Shown here: one piece after another, positions 1 to 17,164 of the stretch | Layout of the letters: each line of letters opens with the position of its first letter | How positions within the stretch are numbered: the stretch's first letter is position 1 | Assembly: GCA_022376515.1 (NCBI GenBank) | Contig: WTXI01000007.1 | Coordinates: 744,001-808,000, forward strand | Source of the DNA: Lactifluus volemus | Taxonomy: Eukaryota > Basidiomycota > Agaricomycetes > Russulales > Russulaceae | Reading direction: 5' to 3' | Length of the DNA stretch: 64,000 nucleotides | Translations under genes and position numbers: made by a program | The notes under the pieces: generated by a model | Told to the model about the DNA's origin: nothing | The model's input: only the letters and a program-made list of their open reading frames with translations | Database searches by the model: none

Positions 1-65
1 AGCGTGGCAAGGTCACCCTTGTCTACTACATGGCCGAATGTTGCCCTAATCTTCTTTCTCTATAG

Positions 66-2871
66 ACATTATCCTCAACGGAGTCGAAGAAACCACAGCC
101 AGTGAGTATGCCTCCCATGCAGATTTCCGCGTTGCCTCCGGCAACAGCTCAACGCGTTGCGAATCTGAAGGCTACGCCAACTTCAAATGGTTCTGCGACC
201 TCTGCCCGCACCAGCGCTGTATCGTCGCGTGCTACCTCGCAAACGATCAGTTCCCTCCAGCGACAGTCTGACACATCACTGCGCAGCCGAACGCAGCTCC
301 CAACGATCGCCGGATCGCCATCCGTCGGAACTGCCGGAAGTCACTCTCAGATAAGTCGGGAACGAGACCCTCAGTCCTCATCCGGCTTGAATAGTTCCGG
401 CGCCAATACTAAGGAAACCCCGACCAAGATCCCTCGAATCCATAGCCGGACGTCCACAGTGTCATCACCCGCTTTGAAACCCTCCACATCTTCAATAATG
501 GCTAGTCGGCGAACTAGCCTCATTGTCCCCTCGGCCGGAAATGACCCGTCTCCCACACCCGGCAACGCGCCTGGGAATGGATCCTCAGGGTCTATAAACA
601 ATCCCGTGTCAATTACGGATGAGTTCGGTGTTTTGGAAAACGGCGACATACCACCAAAGGCCACACTGAATACAGTCACCCAACGGCAGGCCGCACGTGG
701 TTCCCCTTCGTCAAGCACTGCATCCCGCGTTCCTCGCCAGGTAGTTAATTCGACGTCCTCGTCCCATATCCCTCGCAAGGGTAACCGTGAATCCATGTCC
801 TTCGGTGGCCTTCGCAAATCTTCCACCGGCTCTGTGGCTTCACTTAATTCCGTTGCCCCAAGCGATGCGCCGCAACCCTGACGTCATCGCACCGATTCTC
901 TGCCCTGTCGCCATCAAAGGGTCTCAAGTTGCTCAGTCCGAAGGTCTCTCTAACTCACTCCCGATCCTCTAATTCGTCCAACCCCCATCAAGTTACCTCG
1001 CCATCTTCTAGCCGCTTGTCACTATCAACGCCCTCTCCTTCCCCAAGTTCCGTCGATGAAGAGGAGCTTCTTGGTGACGAGGAGATGCTTCAATATATCA
1101 AGCGACAACAGCAGAAAAGGTTGGCGCACGGTGCGACCCAGGAGGAATTGGACGCACTACTGCGTTTCCCGGAGCCTTTCCCACCGGTACCTCCTCAAAG
1201 CCCTTCTGGTACGTCGATTTGTGTTCATCTTGTCATGACCTTCTTTTATGCTCCTCATGTAGCTGTCCTCAAGAGCAACCAGCGACAATATCTGTCTGAG
1301 TACGAGCGACAAGAGGTCCTTGATTACCCCTCGGTGTATTGCATTGGTGCCGGCAGCGAGAAGAAACCTGCGCACCCTGACAAACCAACGAACAACTACG
1401 GCTATGACGATGACCGTGGCGACTATCTTGTCGTCGACCACGACCATCTCGGTTACCGTTACGAAGTCACAGGCAGCCTCGGGAAGGGGTCCTTTGGTCA
1501 AGTATTGAGCTGCCGAGATCATGCTACAGGAGGGTCTGTCGCAATCAAGATCATTCGAAATAAGAAGCGGTTCCACCATCAAGCCCTCGTCGAAATCAAA
1601 ATTCTTGATAACCTACGTCAATGGGTACACATCGCCTTTCCATTTGCATGTAGTTTCACGGCTAATTCATCTTTCAGGATCCAGAGGAAAAACATCACGT
1701 TATTAAGATGACGGAGCACTTCTACTTCCGCAATCACCTCTGTATTGCTATGGAACTGTTGAGCATTAATTTATATGAACTCATCAAAGCGAATGGCTTT
1801 ATCGGGTTTACGACGGCCCTCATCCGGCGTTTCACGAGCCAGATGCTCATGTCCCTTACTTTGATGCGACACCACCGTATTGTACACTGTGACCTGAAGC
1901 CTGAGGTGACTATCTTGAATTCTTTGCCTGAAAACCATCTGCCGCTGACACGCACACCCGTGTAGAATGTGCTACTTCGTCATCCAGCCAAAAGTGCCAT
2001 CAAAGTCATTGATTTTGGCAGTAGCTGCTTCGAGCATGAAAAAAGTAAGGCTTGAGAACTACCAAGGGCTTAACTTGCGTCTTACGGTGACAACTGCAGT
2101 TTACACATACATACAAAGTCGGTTTTACCGGTCACCGGAAGTCATACTGGGCATGAATTATCACATGGCCATTGATATGTGGAGCCTAGGATGTATTCTG
2201 GCGGAATTGAAGACCGGGTTCCCCATCTTTCCGGGAGAAAATGAGCAAGAACAATTGTCTTGTATAATGGAAGTTCTAGGCCTTCCCGACAAGGACTTTG
2301 TCAACCGAAGTTCCCGCAAGCGGCTCTTCTTCGGTACGTACAGCATCTGCCGGGTGTCACCCTTCCTCATTTCTCGTCAGACTCCACTGGTGCCCCTCGA
2401 CCCGTGGTGAACTCGAAGGGACGCAGGAGAAGACCGGGTACAAAGACGCTTTCCCAAGTTCTCCGCTGCGATGACGATCTTTTCATCGACTTCGTCTCGA
2501 AGTGTCTCGTGTGGGACCCTGAGCGCCGCATCAAGCCCCAAAATGCATTGCGACATCCCTTTATTACTGCTGGAAAGCGATCAAAAGCATCAACGCCGTC
2601 GTCTGCAGCTGCCAAGGCTCTCCTGTCCACAGCAACCAGCTTAGCTGGCAGGTCTAAACCGACAGATACGCCCAAAAAATCCCAGATTAGCGCACCCACC
2701 CCCCTCACTGCTCGCATTTCTCGAACTACCAACGCCCAACCGTCCACTCCCGGCGGTGCATCCACCTCTATGCACTCAATTGGATCTGCACGCTCTTATC
2801 GTACATCACAGTCCCAGGCTATCTCTTCATACCATTCTAGCAGAACGATCAGCGGATTTGCTGTACGTTAA
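66..2871 (+). CDS. DYRK-family protein kinase, Pom1-like (5' end outside window)
   Basis: Dual-specificity tyrosine-regulated kinase; in fission yeast Pom1 is a cell-polarity and cell-size kinase. The gene enters the window inside an intron ending near 65. A long Ser/Thr/Pro-rich N-terminal region comes first, then a DYRK homology segment ([16 protein letters not shown]), glycine loop [19 protein letters not shown] lysine, HCDLKPEN catalytic loop, [12 protein letters not shown], and the DYRK hallmark activation loop [14 protein letters not shown]. Exons fit as 66-1208, 1263-1624, 1678-1905, 1966-2044, 2100-2333 and 2381-2871, with phases matching across all five introns. The first exon needs one extra base near 869 (GCG|CCGC) to join the frame ending at 881 to the frame of 929 onward. 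A Ser-rich tail follows the kinase domain. The family assignment is firm. The exact orthology (Pom1 rather than another DYRK) is inference. Confidence 0.88.
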
Positions 2872-3315
2872 TATTCTGCGTCACGGCGGAATTTTGTAGG
2901 CTGATTGCACGGTTGTAGTCAACCTCCTCCAGCAAGTGAACTTGACGTTCATGAACATTTCCCGCTATATATTATCTTTCATCATGAATGTGCACAAACC
3001 GTAGATAGCTATTAACTTTGCAAAACTTCAGGCTGGCATTTGTCAATTCTTTTAATACCCCCGATCCGCTGTGTATTTTACCCCATATTGCTCCGGCTTT
3101 GTTGTTTTTTTTTTCTTTTGGGCACTTTGCACGCCACCATACAATCCGTCTCACGAACACGCAATACCATATCCACTTCATTAACGGGGATTGATAGTCT
3201 GATCGGCTGTGTGCAGATTCGAATCCTGGTGTGACCTATGCGGACAAGTAGCGGGCAAGTTACTCTACTTGGACTACAAACGGAGATCCAGGTTGATAAC
3301 CATGTGGGACGCGAC
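2872..3315. other. Intergenic, convergent 3' ends
   Basis: Stretch between the stop of the DYRK kinase and the stop of the convergent 2-oxoacid dehydrogenase kinase. It is fairly AT-rich, with a T run near 3105-3117. I see no coding signal. A TTCGAATCC-containing stretch near 3216-3234 resembles a tRNA T-arm but has no partner arms. Confidence 0.6.
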
Positions 3316-4890
3316 CTAAATCTCAATATCATCGGCATCGTCCAAACATCTCAGTTTCAGCAGCACGTCGCACCCTGAATGGGGGGGGGAGACAATCAAT
3401 CAACATGGAAAGTCGAAAGAAAGTTTACGCTTACCCCAGCCATCCAGCGAGAACAAGTCGAGCGAGCCCCCAAAGTACTGAGCGTACAGCCGACTCATGG
3501 CAGGCCAAATCCGAGTCCGGCGATCGTGCCCAAACCTGTCTGCACCCCCATCCCCGTCAACTCACCAAAGAGGCTGACCCCTCCACCACCGCCACCACCG
3601 CCACCACCACTACTGCTACCGTTGGTATCTGCGCCAACCGCCGCGCTGCCACCGATGTGTTGTGCCGCATAGGGCCCACCGCCGTCTGCGTCTGCGTCGT
3701 CCGCGTCTGCTCTTCCACGTCGGCCTGCAGTGGAGAATGCGTACGAGAAGATGCGCGCCATATGAGCGGGCGAGACGCCACCGCCCTGATCCCGAATGCG
3801 GAGAGATAATGTCGAGGCTTGTCGATGCCTGGTAGACGCGGTGGTGGCACGATGGTTATGAGTACGGGCGGGAGCGAGGATGAGGAGGAGGCCTGAGCAA
3901 CTTGTCCAGACTGATTGTAGTGCTCGACGGTAGCGCGAAAGGCGTTTTTGAGAATTTCGGTCAGGATGTATTCCATGTGTACAGGGACGTAGCTTTTTGT
4001 TTTATTGTATTTCCCCTATGGTCAGTTGGGGAACTTTGGAGGATTTGGGATTAGGGTGGGGGATGAATATAGGGACGCACGCAAAAGTGGCATCGGTCGT
4101 GCCGTCAATGACGATGGACGGGGCCGCACCGAGCGTCGCCTCGCACAGTTCGCTCACGAACGATCCGCACATACGGATCATCTCCACGGGCGATGAATCA
4201 TATCGACGATGCCCACATTAGTTTTCGCTTGATCTGGGTTCTGTAGAGCGCGCGACAGCACAATGTGTTGCTCGGCGATGAGCCGGACGGCTATGCGGTT
4301 GCGGATGGCCGAGTCGAGAAAGTTGCTAATCTGTTCGGAAGACATGTATTTCGCGCTTTCCTGGAACCTTGGCATATGATATCAATGAATCTACATCTTC
4401 TCTTGACGATAATAATAATAATACCCTTTTGCCATCGTTGGTATATCATTCGCGTGGTCTCGCACAAGTGCTTCGAGCTGCGTCGCAAACACCGCGTTCT
4501 CCTCCAAGGTTTGCACTGGAGGATACGTCGCGCTCCACAAGAAGCTTTTTCTAAATCCATTGAGAACACGGGCAATGTATGGGTTTGTGCCGACGATGAA
4601 GGGCAGTCCCTCTAGGGAGCGTATTCGAGTGGCTAGCCGGCGCGGGATCTCGGCTTGTGCGTATGACACGGAGGTCAGCACGGATTCGGCGGTTAGAGGG
4701 CGACCAGTGCTAGGAGAGTCTCTAGCGTGAGGGGTCGAGGTGTGTGCTGTGCATAGGTCGCTAGGAGATGAGCAACCTCGGGGGGTGCTGGTTCAGGGGT
4801 GCGAGCGTAACGTGAATAGTATAGACGATGGGTCTTCGGCAGAAAACGCCAATAGTCCGCGGGATGTGCAGTCGCGGGGATCGAGCATGC
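3316..4890 (-). CDS. Mitochondrial 2-oxoacid dehydrogenase kinase (PDK/BCKDK family), frame-broken
   Basis: Predicted to phosphorylate and inactivate pyruvate or branched-chain 2-oxoacid dehydrogenase in the matrix. Reading the minus strand: an N-terminal four-helix segment (PRRLATRIRSLEGLPFIVG), a GHKL N-box (EYILTEILKNAFRATVEH), the G1 box (IRDQGGGVSPAHMARIFSY), a glycine-rich lid, then GLGFGLPLSRLYAQYFGGSL. The last exon begins after an intron ending at about 3376 and stops at 3316. An intron of about 50 nt lies near 4370-4423. LPFIVGTNP resembles the branched-chain kinase branch and yeast Pkp2. Three single missing bases are needed: near 4707 (CTGGTCG should read CTGGGTCG), near 4193, and near 3800 (CTCTCCGC should read CTCTCCCGC, which restores the G1 box). 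The start is unclear; an ATG at about 4892 is in a different frame from the PEVAHLLATY segment. Confidence 0.8.
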
Positions 4891-5048
4891 ATATCACTAA
4901 ACAGTACAGAGACGACTACAACATCGCAAAACGCAGTTAAAGAGATTGTAATAATTGTGGCGACTCCGTTGGTCAGCCGCCCCCCGGGCGGAACTCAACA
5001 AATATGGATATCATATATTAGAGAGAAATTTCATAAAACACAGTGAAT

Positions 5049-6931
<1,883 letters not shown>

Positions 6932-7073
6932 TGCAAATGCAGGTGACAGTTAAGTGTATGCGGTCTGAAGGGAAAGAGTGTCGCGAGCGACGCGTCACCT
7001 CAATCTGATCACGTGATCTACCTGATTTGGTATATCTCGACTTTGAGGGGCGGATTGCCGGAATAGAGCAGTT
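6932..7073. promoter_or_regulatory. Bidirectional promoter of RPT1 and VMA1
   Basis: The 142-bp interval between two divergent start codons. It holds a perfect 12-bp palindrome GATCACGTGATC at 7007-7018 with an E-box CACGTG core, and an ACGCGT motif at 6990-6995. CACGTG is a known binding core for bHLH regulators (Cbf1, Pho4 types) and ACGCGT for MBF in ascomycete yeasts. Their use here is inference. Confidence 0.5.
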
Positions 7074-9325
7074 ATGGCTGGCGCTCTCTCAAACGCGAAG
7101 AAAAACCTCCCGAAGATCGAGGATGAAGAACGCGAATCCATGTTCGGCCAAGTATTTGGCGTATCAGGTCCTGTTGTCATTGCAGAGAATATGACTGGTT
7201 GTGCGATGTACGAACTCGTGCGTGTTGGCCATGATGAACTCGTCGGGGGTGAGGAGATATGATGCTCTACTGCGGAATCCTACCCAACGTTTTCTCTAGA
7301 GGTTATCCGCATTGATGCGGATAAGGCGACTATTCAAGTGTACGAGGAGACATCTGGTGTCACAGTCGGGGACCCAGTGCTACGAACAGGGAAACCCTTA
7401 AGTGTGGAACTTGGTCCAGGTATTCACCTTGTATTCATATTATTTCTGCTCTGAGATCGTTTCAGGGTTGATGGGAAATATTGTCGACGGTATTCAACGA
7501 CCACTGCGTGTACGTTTTGTTCTCACCCTCTGAGACGTATGAAACCAAAAGTTCCGCAGTCTATCCAAGAACTTTCAAAGTCTATCTACATCCCCAGAGG
7601 TATCAACACGGAAGCTTTGGATCGCACGATCAAGTGGGACTTCACACCAGCCGCTATTCGGGTACTAATCCTACACATCGCTTGTCTCGTTTTATCTCTT
7701 GCTAAAGATATCCCAGGTCGGAGATCATGTTTCTGGGGGCCATATATTTGGCAGTGTCTATGAGAATTCGCTTGTTGACGCGCACAAGATCATGGTCAAC
7801 CCCAGGGCAATGGGGACTGTCACGCATGTAGCGGAGAAAGGCAGCTATGCAGTCAACGTACGAGCTGGTCGTTCATTGGCGAAATTCCAACTGAAACTGC
7901 TTCTAGGATGTCGTTCTCGAGACGGAATTTGAAGGAAAGACCACGAAGCATACACTTATGCAATTATGGCCCGTTCGTGCCCCCCGCCCGGTAGCGGAGA
8001 AGCATACAGCGGATTTTCCACTCCTCACAGGCCAACGCATTCTGGATGCCCTGTTCCCATGTGTCCAAGGAGGAACCACGGCCATACCCGGTGCCTTTGG
8101 GTGTGGAAAGACTGTTATTTCACAGGCTTTGTCAAAATACTCAAACAGTGATATCATCATCTACGTCGGCTGCGGAGAACGCGGGAATGAGATGGCTGAA
8201 GTATTGATGGAGGTGCATTTCTTTTACCGTTGCCTCGATTTTCAAACTAAATCCATCAAAAGTTTCCAGAACTTACCATGGATATCGGGGACCGCCAAGA
8301 GCCGATTATGAAACGCACCACGCTAGTTGCGAATACATCGAATATGCCAGTGGCGGCCCGTGAAGCTTCTATTTATACTGGTATCACACTTGCAGAATAT
8401 TTCCGTGACCAGGGCAGCAATGTTGCCATGATGGCTGACTCAACTTCTCGCTGGGCTGAGGCTCTTCGTGAAATCTCAGGTCGGCTGGCCGAGATGCCTG
8501 CAGATTCAGGCTACCCTGCGTATCTTGGAACTAAACTTGCAAGTTTCTACGAACGCGCCGGCAAGGTTACAGCCCTGGGAAACCCCGTTCGTCAAGGAAC
8601 TGTTTCCATTGTCGGAGCGTACGTAGTATATATCTCAGCAAGATCATAATTAACATGTCAACCAGTGTGTCTCCACCTGGTGGTGACTTCTCAGACCCTG
8701 TCACCTCAGCAACTCTTGGTATCGTGCAGGTCTTCTGGGGTCTCGATAAGAAGCTTGCACAGAGAAAACACTTCCCTTCCGTGAATTGGAACCTTTCATA
8801 CTCCAAGTACACTAAAGTTCTCGAGCCTTACTACGATTCCACCGAAGCGGGTTTTGTCGACTTACGGACACGCACCAAGGAGATTCTTCAGAAAGAAGAG
8901 GACCTTGCTGAGATTGTACAGCTCGTTGGGAAGAGTGCCCTTGGGGAGAATGATAAGATTACGCTCGAAGTCGCGCGTATGCTCAAGGACGACTTTCTGC
9001 AGCAGAACGGCATGAGCGAGTACGACCGATATTGTCCCTTCTACAAGACAAGCGCCATGCTGCGGAACTTTGTGGACTTTCACGATTTGGCGATCAAGGC
9101 GGTTCAGTCGAGTGGTGTCACTTTCGCGAGGATCAAGGATTCTGCGAGCGACATCATGTTCAAGCTTTCACAGATGAAATTCGAGGTATCTATGTCACAA
9201 TCCTTGCCGTTCTAGATATTTAACTTGCTCGACAGTCGCCGTCGCAGGGTCAGGAGCCAATCAAGAGGAAGCTTGACAGTTTGCATAATGAGATTATCGA
9301 GAAGTTCAGGGCGATTTCCGAATGA
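7074..9325 (+). CDS. VMA1: V-type H+-ATPase catalytic subunit A
   Basis: Catalytic A subunit of the V1 sector, which hydrolyses ATP to acidify vacuoles and endosomes. Nine exons join cleanly: 7074-7248, 7300-7419, 7466-7509, 7560-7661, 7717-7857, 7907-8212, 8263-8618, 8666-9185 and 9236-9325. The P-loop GAFGCGKTV is uninterrupted, so there is no VMA1 intein here. Downstream are [10 protein letters not shown], the [16 protein letters not shown] motif, [12 protein letters not shown] and the C-terminal helical domain ending in EKFRAISE. The total is about 617 residues, normal for the family. No frame breaks were seen, unlike its RPT1 neighbour. Confidence 0.97.
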
Positions 9326-9487
9326 ACGGGAGTCTCGAATATCACAGCATGTTGTGGATTACAATAGCAGTCACTTTTATGTCATCAATACTTGGTCATG
9401 TGACTTATTTCAGACTATTAGCTGAGCTTTGCCCGCTGGGTCTACAGTACTTAGACTCTCTTCCTCACTCCATAGCATTTATCCAAC

Positions 9488-10521
9488 ATGTCTGAACGAA
9501 AAGGTGATTACCTGCATATTACGTGCTCAGACAAGTACTGACGGTGGTTTTCTTCAGTGTTGAACAAGTACTTCCCTCCGGACTTCGATCCAGCGTTAAT
9601 TCCTAGGCGGAAAGGACCCAAAAACTCACAGCAGGTCGTCCGTCTCATGGCACCTTTCTCGATGTATGTATGTCTTTATTTCTTTCTATCTTTAATATAC
9701 TCATTCTTATGGAATAGGCGATGCAACACTTGCGGAGAATACATTTATAAAGGCAAAAAGTTCAACGCCAGGAAAGAGACAGTCGAAGGAGAGGACTATT
9801 ATGGCATCAAGATCTTCCGTTTCTATATCAAATGGTTCGTGGTACTCGTACAATTCTGTGAGGCGTACTCACCACTTGGAGTAGTACATTGTGTTCGGCG
9901 GAAATTACTTTCAAGACAGATCCAAAGAACACTGACTATTCGGCGGAACATGGGGCTTCGCGGAATTTCGAACCATGGCGAGAAGAGAAAGCTGTCGAAG
10001 AAGAAGACCGGCTCGCAAAGCTTGAGGAAGAGGAAAACAATCCAATGAAGGCGCTGGAGAATCGCACGGTCGACTCGAAGCGTGAGATGGATATTCTCGA
10101 CGCATTGCATGACATCCGCGCACGAAACGCGAGGAATGAACGCGTGGGCCAGGCGGACGATCTTATGGTGCGTATCGGCCGTGAAGAAGCCGTAAGCCCA
10201 GAGGAAGAGCAACGGCAGAGGGAAGAGGAGGAAGACGAGAGACTTGTGCGGGAAGTGTTCTCGAAGATTTCTGTGCCAGAGGCAGGACCGTCGCACATAT
10301 CAGGAGCAGATGGCGAGGAATCGCCAGCTTCGACAGTGGTGACCGTCAAGCGGAAGGCAGATGATGTCGAGCCGGATCTTGAGAGCCTCCTTCCCGAGAG
10401 CACACGGGTGATGGTGAACGCCATGTCAGCATCATTACAGCCGGCCAAGAAGAAGAAACAAGATAACTCAAAGTCGCTTGGGATAAAGCTGGTCAAGAAG
10501 AAGAAGATTGCTGTAAGCTAA
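9488..10521 (+). CDS. YJU2: Pre-mRNA splicing factor Yju2/CWC16 (CCDC94)
   Basis: Step-one splicing factor of the CWC16 family that docks at the spliceosome branch helix. Four exons: 9488-9503, 9558-9663, 9718-9834 and 9885-10521. The protein starts [17 protein letters not shown], the conserved YJU2 N-terminus. Two CxxC pairs form a zinc site ([11 protein letters not shown] and [10 protein letters not shown]), followed by TDPKNTDY and NFEPW. A charged Glu/Arg-rich coiled coil and a Lys-rich C-terminal tail ([12 protein letters not shown]) complete it. All splice phases are consistent. About 160 bp separate it from the VMA1 stop on the same strand. Confidence 0.93.
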
Positions 10522-10581
10522 CGTTGAGGTGGATGGCTAGATGTACCGGCGACAGCTGTATTGATACAGTAGGATAATCAT

Positions 10582-10611
10582 GACGCGACGCGACGCGCCC
10601 GTGTGACGCGT
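10582..10611 (+). promoter_or_regulatory. GACGCG repeats and ACGCGT (MCB-like) motif upstream of the kinetochore gene
   Basis: Repeated GACGCG units lie at 10582-10596 and a full ACGCGT at 10606-10611, 16 nt before the start codon at 10627. ACGCGT is the MBF (Mbp1/Swi6) box of G1/S genes in yeasts, which would suit a kinetochore gene. Function here is inferred from motif and position only. Confidence 0.45.
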
Positions 10612-10626
10612 CTTTTGAATCACAAC

Positions 10627-11460
10627 ATGGATGAATCCCGGGAAGAGATACCTCGCATTTCCATCGACTCACTTCGAGACTGGCATAAGATCAAAGCCAA
10701 CTTCACCAAAGCTGTGTTTGAGCAGTTTGATCAACGTGTCCGCCGGGACGGACTCGAATCTGAAAGGACATCCCTCGTGCCGCTCATTCAACAGGTGCGA
10801 GGTATTATCATCCCCGACTACATTCCCTCACACGCAGTTTATTTCAGTTTATCGACACAACCTTTGAAAAGGCGAAACCCAACGTGCGTATTAATGGAAA
10901 GAAGTTCGATGATTTGAAGGATGAGGATGATGGTACGTTGTCATTGGTGTTGGACGATCTCTGTGCTCTCTTTTGATTGAAATTTTGGTCTCAGACAGGG
11001 AAATGGAACCTTTTGATGAGGCTTTGGATCGCGAGACGTGGTCCCTATATAATCAACGCTTACAATGGGACCTTGAGCTGGCGACCAAACGTCGGAAACG
11101 GCCACAAGAAATCATGGACAATTTGGAGAACCTATTCAAAGTCCAGGACGAGGAGCTTGACAAACCAATGGAGGAACAAGACGAGGATCGCAGTCTACCC
11201 GATGGTCAGCTCGTCACTCAATTCACAGGACTAGCTACTGAGCTGATATTACTTACAGAAACTGTGCTCTCAGACCCGGAGACGAACGATACGTACTCCA
11301 AGGTGGCCGCTTTATCTGAGGGCTTACGCCAGGTAAAGCTTGTCGTCAATCCATGAGAAATTCGGATTCTTACAGAGCATTACAGACCGTAATGACACAA
11401 CACGAACGATTAAGACGACTCCCAGATGTCGAAGATGATGTCACTGCGCTCAAAACATAA
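10627..11460 (+). CDS. Kinetochore protein Mis14/Nsl1-like (MIND complex)
   Basis: Likely the Nsl1/Mis14 subunit of the four-protein MIND/Mis12 complex that joins centromeric chromatin to Ndc80. Four exons fit: 10627-10794, 10848-10932, 10994-11332 and 11386-11460. The protein is about 220 residues with features I associate with basidiomycete Mis14: RISIDSLRDWHKIKANFTKA, FIDTTFEKAKPNVRING, EMEPFDEALDRETW and WDLELATKRRKRP. The rest is mostly helical and acidic. I cannot align it, so the family name rests on recall of these conserved segments. Confidence 0.7.
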
Positions 11461-11571
11461 CCTCCTAGTCTTCTCTCCAGTCTTCCTAAACGCAACGTCT
11501 TTCTCACACGTCCCTCAAGAGCCCTTTTTTTTTTTCTTTTTCCATGACATTGACATGGTACAGAACCCCAA

Positions 11572-12426
11572 CTAGTATTGTGACCCTCGGAAACTGCCAC
11601 GGCCTCCCCTGAATCCTCCCCCTCCACGACCGCCGCCGCCGCCGCCGCCACGGCCAAAACCAAACCCCCTTGAGCCCCCGCGACCACGGTCACCTCCAAA
11701 GCCTCGGCCACCACCTCGTCCTCGTGGCGCCCCGCGCCCTCCTGGTCCCCCACGACCCCGTCCTCCTGCACCGCCACGGCCTCTTCCTTGGCCTCTTTCT
11801 ATGAGGCAGGAGGTTATGCGATCTGAGATACATTTAGAAACAGATATACGTACTTGTGACACCTACTCGGGCATTAGCATAACTGGACATCATTTATCAT
11901 CGGAATATAAGGAGAACCACATACCCCCTGCAGCCTTTGGTTTTGGCAAAAATCGTTCTAATGGCAGTAGTTTGTCTCCTGCAATATATACCTTGTCCCC
12001 TTTCTTGAAACTGCTTGCTACCATGCCCTCTCCCATTTTTACGGAGAAATACACCTCATTGATTGGACCAAGAATCTCGTCGATCTTGCCAATGACGGAT
12101 TTGTTTTGAAGGTAGATTGGTGCGTTGAAGTATGGTACTTTGTCTGGTATGAGTGAGGAACAGAGCATCTCATCCTCCACCGCGTGAATGAACGAGCCCA
12201 TTTCTGTACACATCATGCTTGATTAGTGGCAAGTATATGCAGATTCAGTAAACACACACCGAGAACAGAATCGGTGGTCCTACATCCCGTGGTGGATATC
12301 CACCTCGCCCCGATCCTCGTCCTGAGACATTAAAAAAACCGTCATAGGATCACGCAAAAGCGATTTACAAAACGGAAAGAAAAGCGCACCTCCACCTCGG
12401 TTGAAACCACCCCTTCCTCTGGACAT
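11572..12426 (-). CDS. GAR1: H/ACA snoRNP protein Gar1
   Basis: Core protein of H/ACA RNPs for rRNA pseudouridylation; it contacts Cbf5 in the nucleolus. Four exons on the minus strand: 12390-12426 ([12 protein letters not shown]), 12260-12321, 11925-12203 and 11572-11798. The central Gar1 domain reads [42 protein letters not shown] and [15 protein letters not shown], flanked by RGG-rich N- and C-terminal tails as in the family. Exon 2 fits only if one base is missing near 12272, where the product would read PPDSVLEMGSF, matching yeast PPDTVLEMG. Its start lies 98 bp from an ATG of the divergent PEX6. Confidence 0.93.
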
Positions 12427-12524
12427 TTTTACGAGTTGAGGGACGAAAAGTCAAATTTTCCTTTTTGGATTACTGAGCCGTGAGTACGCGATCACGCACT
12501 TGTTGAGCCACTTGCAAGCTCGGA

Positions 12525-16618
<4,094 letters not shown>

Positions 16619-16683
16619 CAAGGGCCGGGGGTAATATAATGGGAACCAAGGAGTAAATTAGACACAAAAAAAACGTCGGCGTC

Positions 16684-16875
16684 TCCGGACATCAGTATCG
16701 TATGGTAGTTCTTCGAGATCCGTTAGGTCTTGAATGTTAAAAAATTACTCATCAGCACCGCCGATTGGGCGAGAGGCCGACATGGCCGAACTTGGGAGAT
16801 GGTACAATCGAGCCCAGATGCGGTACATGGCCTGAAACCCATGGGTGTCGCATCTATTGATAAGCGGTTACAAGG
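16684..16875 (-). pseudogene. Decayed copy of the PhoD-like phosphatase last exon
   Basis: On the minus strand this encodes IDATPMGFRPCTA then drifts out of frame. It matches IDATPVKLRPSTA of the intact last exon at 18763-18890. The nucleotide match covers GATTGGGCGAGAGGCCGAC, GGTACAAT, GGGTGTCGCATCTATTG and continues into the 3' flank (CGGACATcAGTATCGTA, CCGTTAGGT). One copy lacks a few bases in the middle. A 16-G run (16884-16899) follows. No upstream phosphatase exons lie next to it, so this is a partial duplicate, not a gene. Confidence 0.75.
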
Positions 16876-17164
16876 ACGAGGATGGGGGGGGGGGGGGGGC
16901 AGACCAGTTACGTGGTGCAATGTGCACTTCCAGATTAGTCGAAGAAAAAAGCCACAAATCTGTGGGTGAACCGCGTCCACAAATGACAGATTGGTCGCAA
17001 AATGGCAGACCAATCAGAAAAGAAAAAGCGAGATGTGAATACATAAAAGCCAACACACTCGGCAACAGACATCAGCACAACGTTCACAAAACCGTCTCGA
17101 TTCTTGCTCACCTCCAAAAAGCCCTCGTTCTCCTCGCTCGTCATCATTAATTGCTTTTTACAAC

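Noticed and set aside
3205..3236. tRNA-like T-arm (GATTCGAATCCTGG followed by TGTGACC)
   Set aside because: The G53-C61 position is not paired, no matching 5' acceptor or D-arm lies 70-100 nt upstream, and the other strand gives no cloverleaf.
3495..3761. Poly-glycine open frame as a separate gene
   Set aside because: It continues the kinase ATP-lid region of the 2-oxoacid dehydrogenase kinase and leads into GLGFGLPLSRLYAQY.
7950..8130. Possible intein in VMA1
   Set aside because: The P-loop GAFGCGKTV is continuous with its flanking conserved sequence; only ordinary short introns are present.
16884..16899. 16-G run as a functional G-quadruplex
   Set aside because: A single homopolymer in decayed sequence; the run length is unreliable given the homopolymer problems elsewhere.
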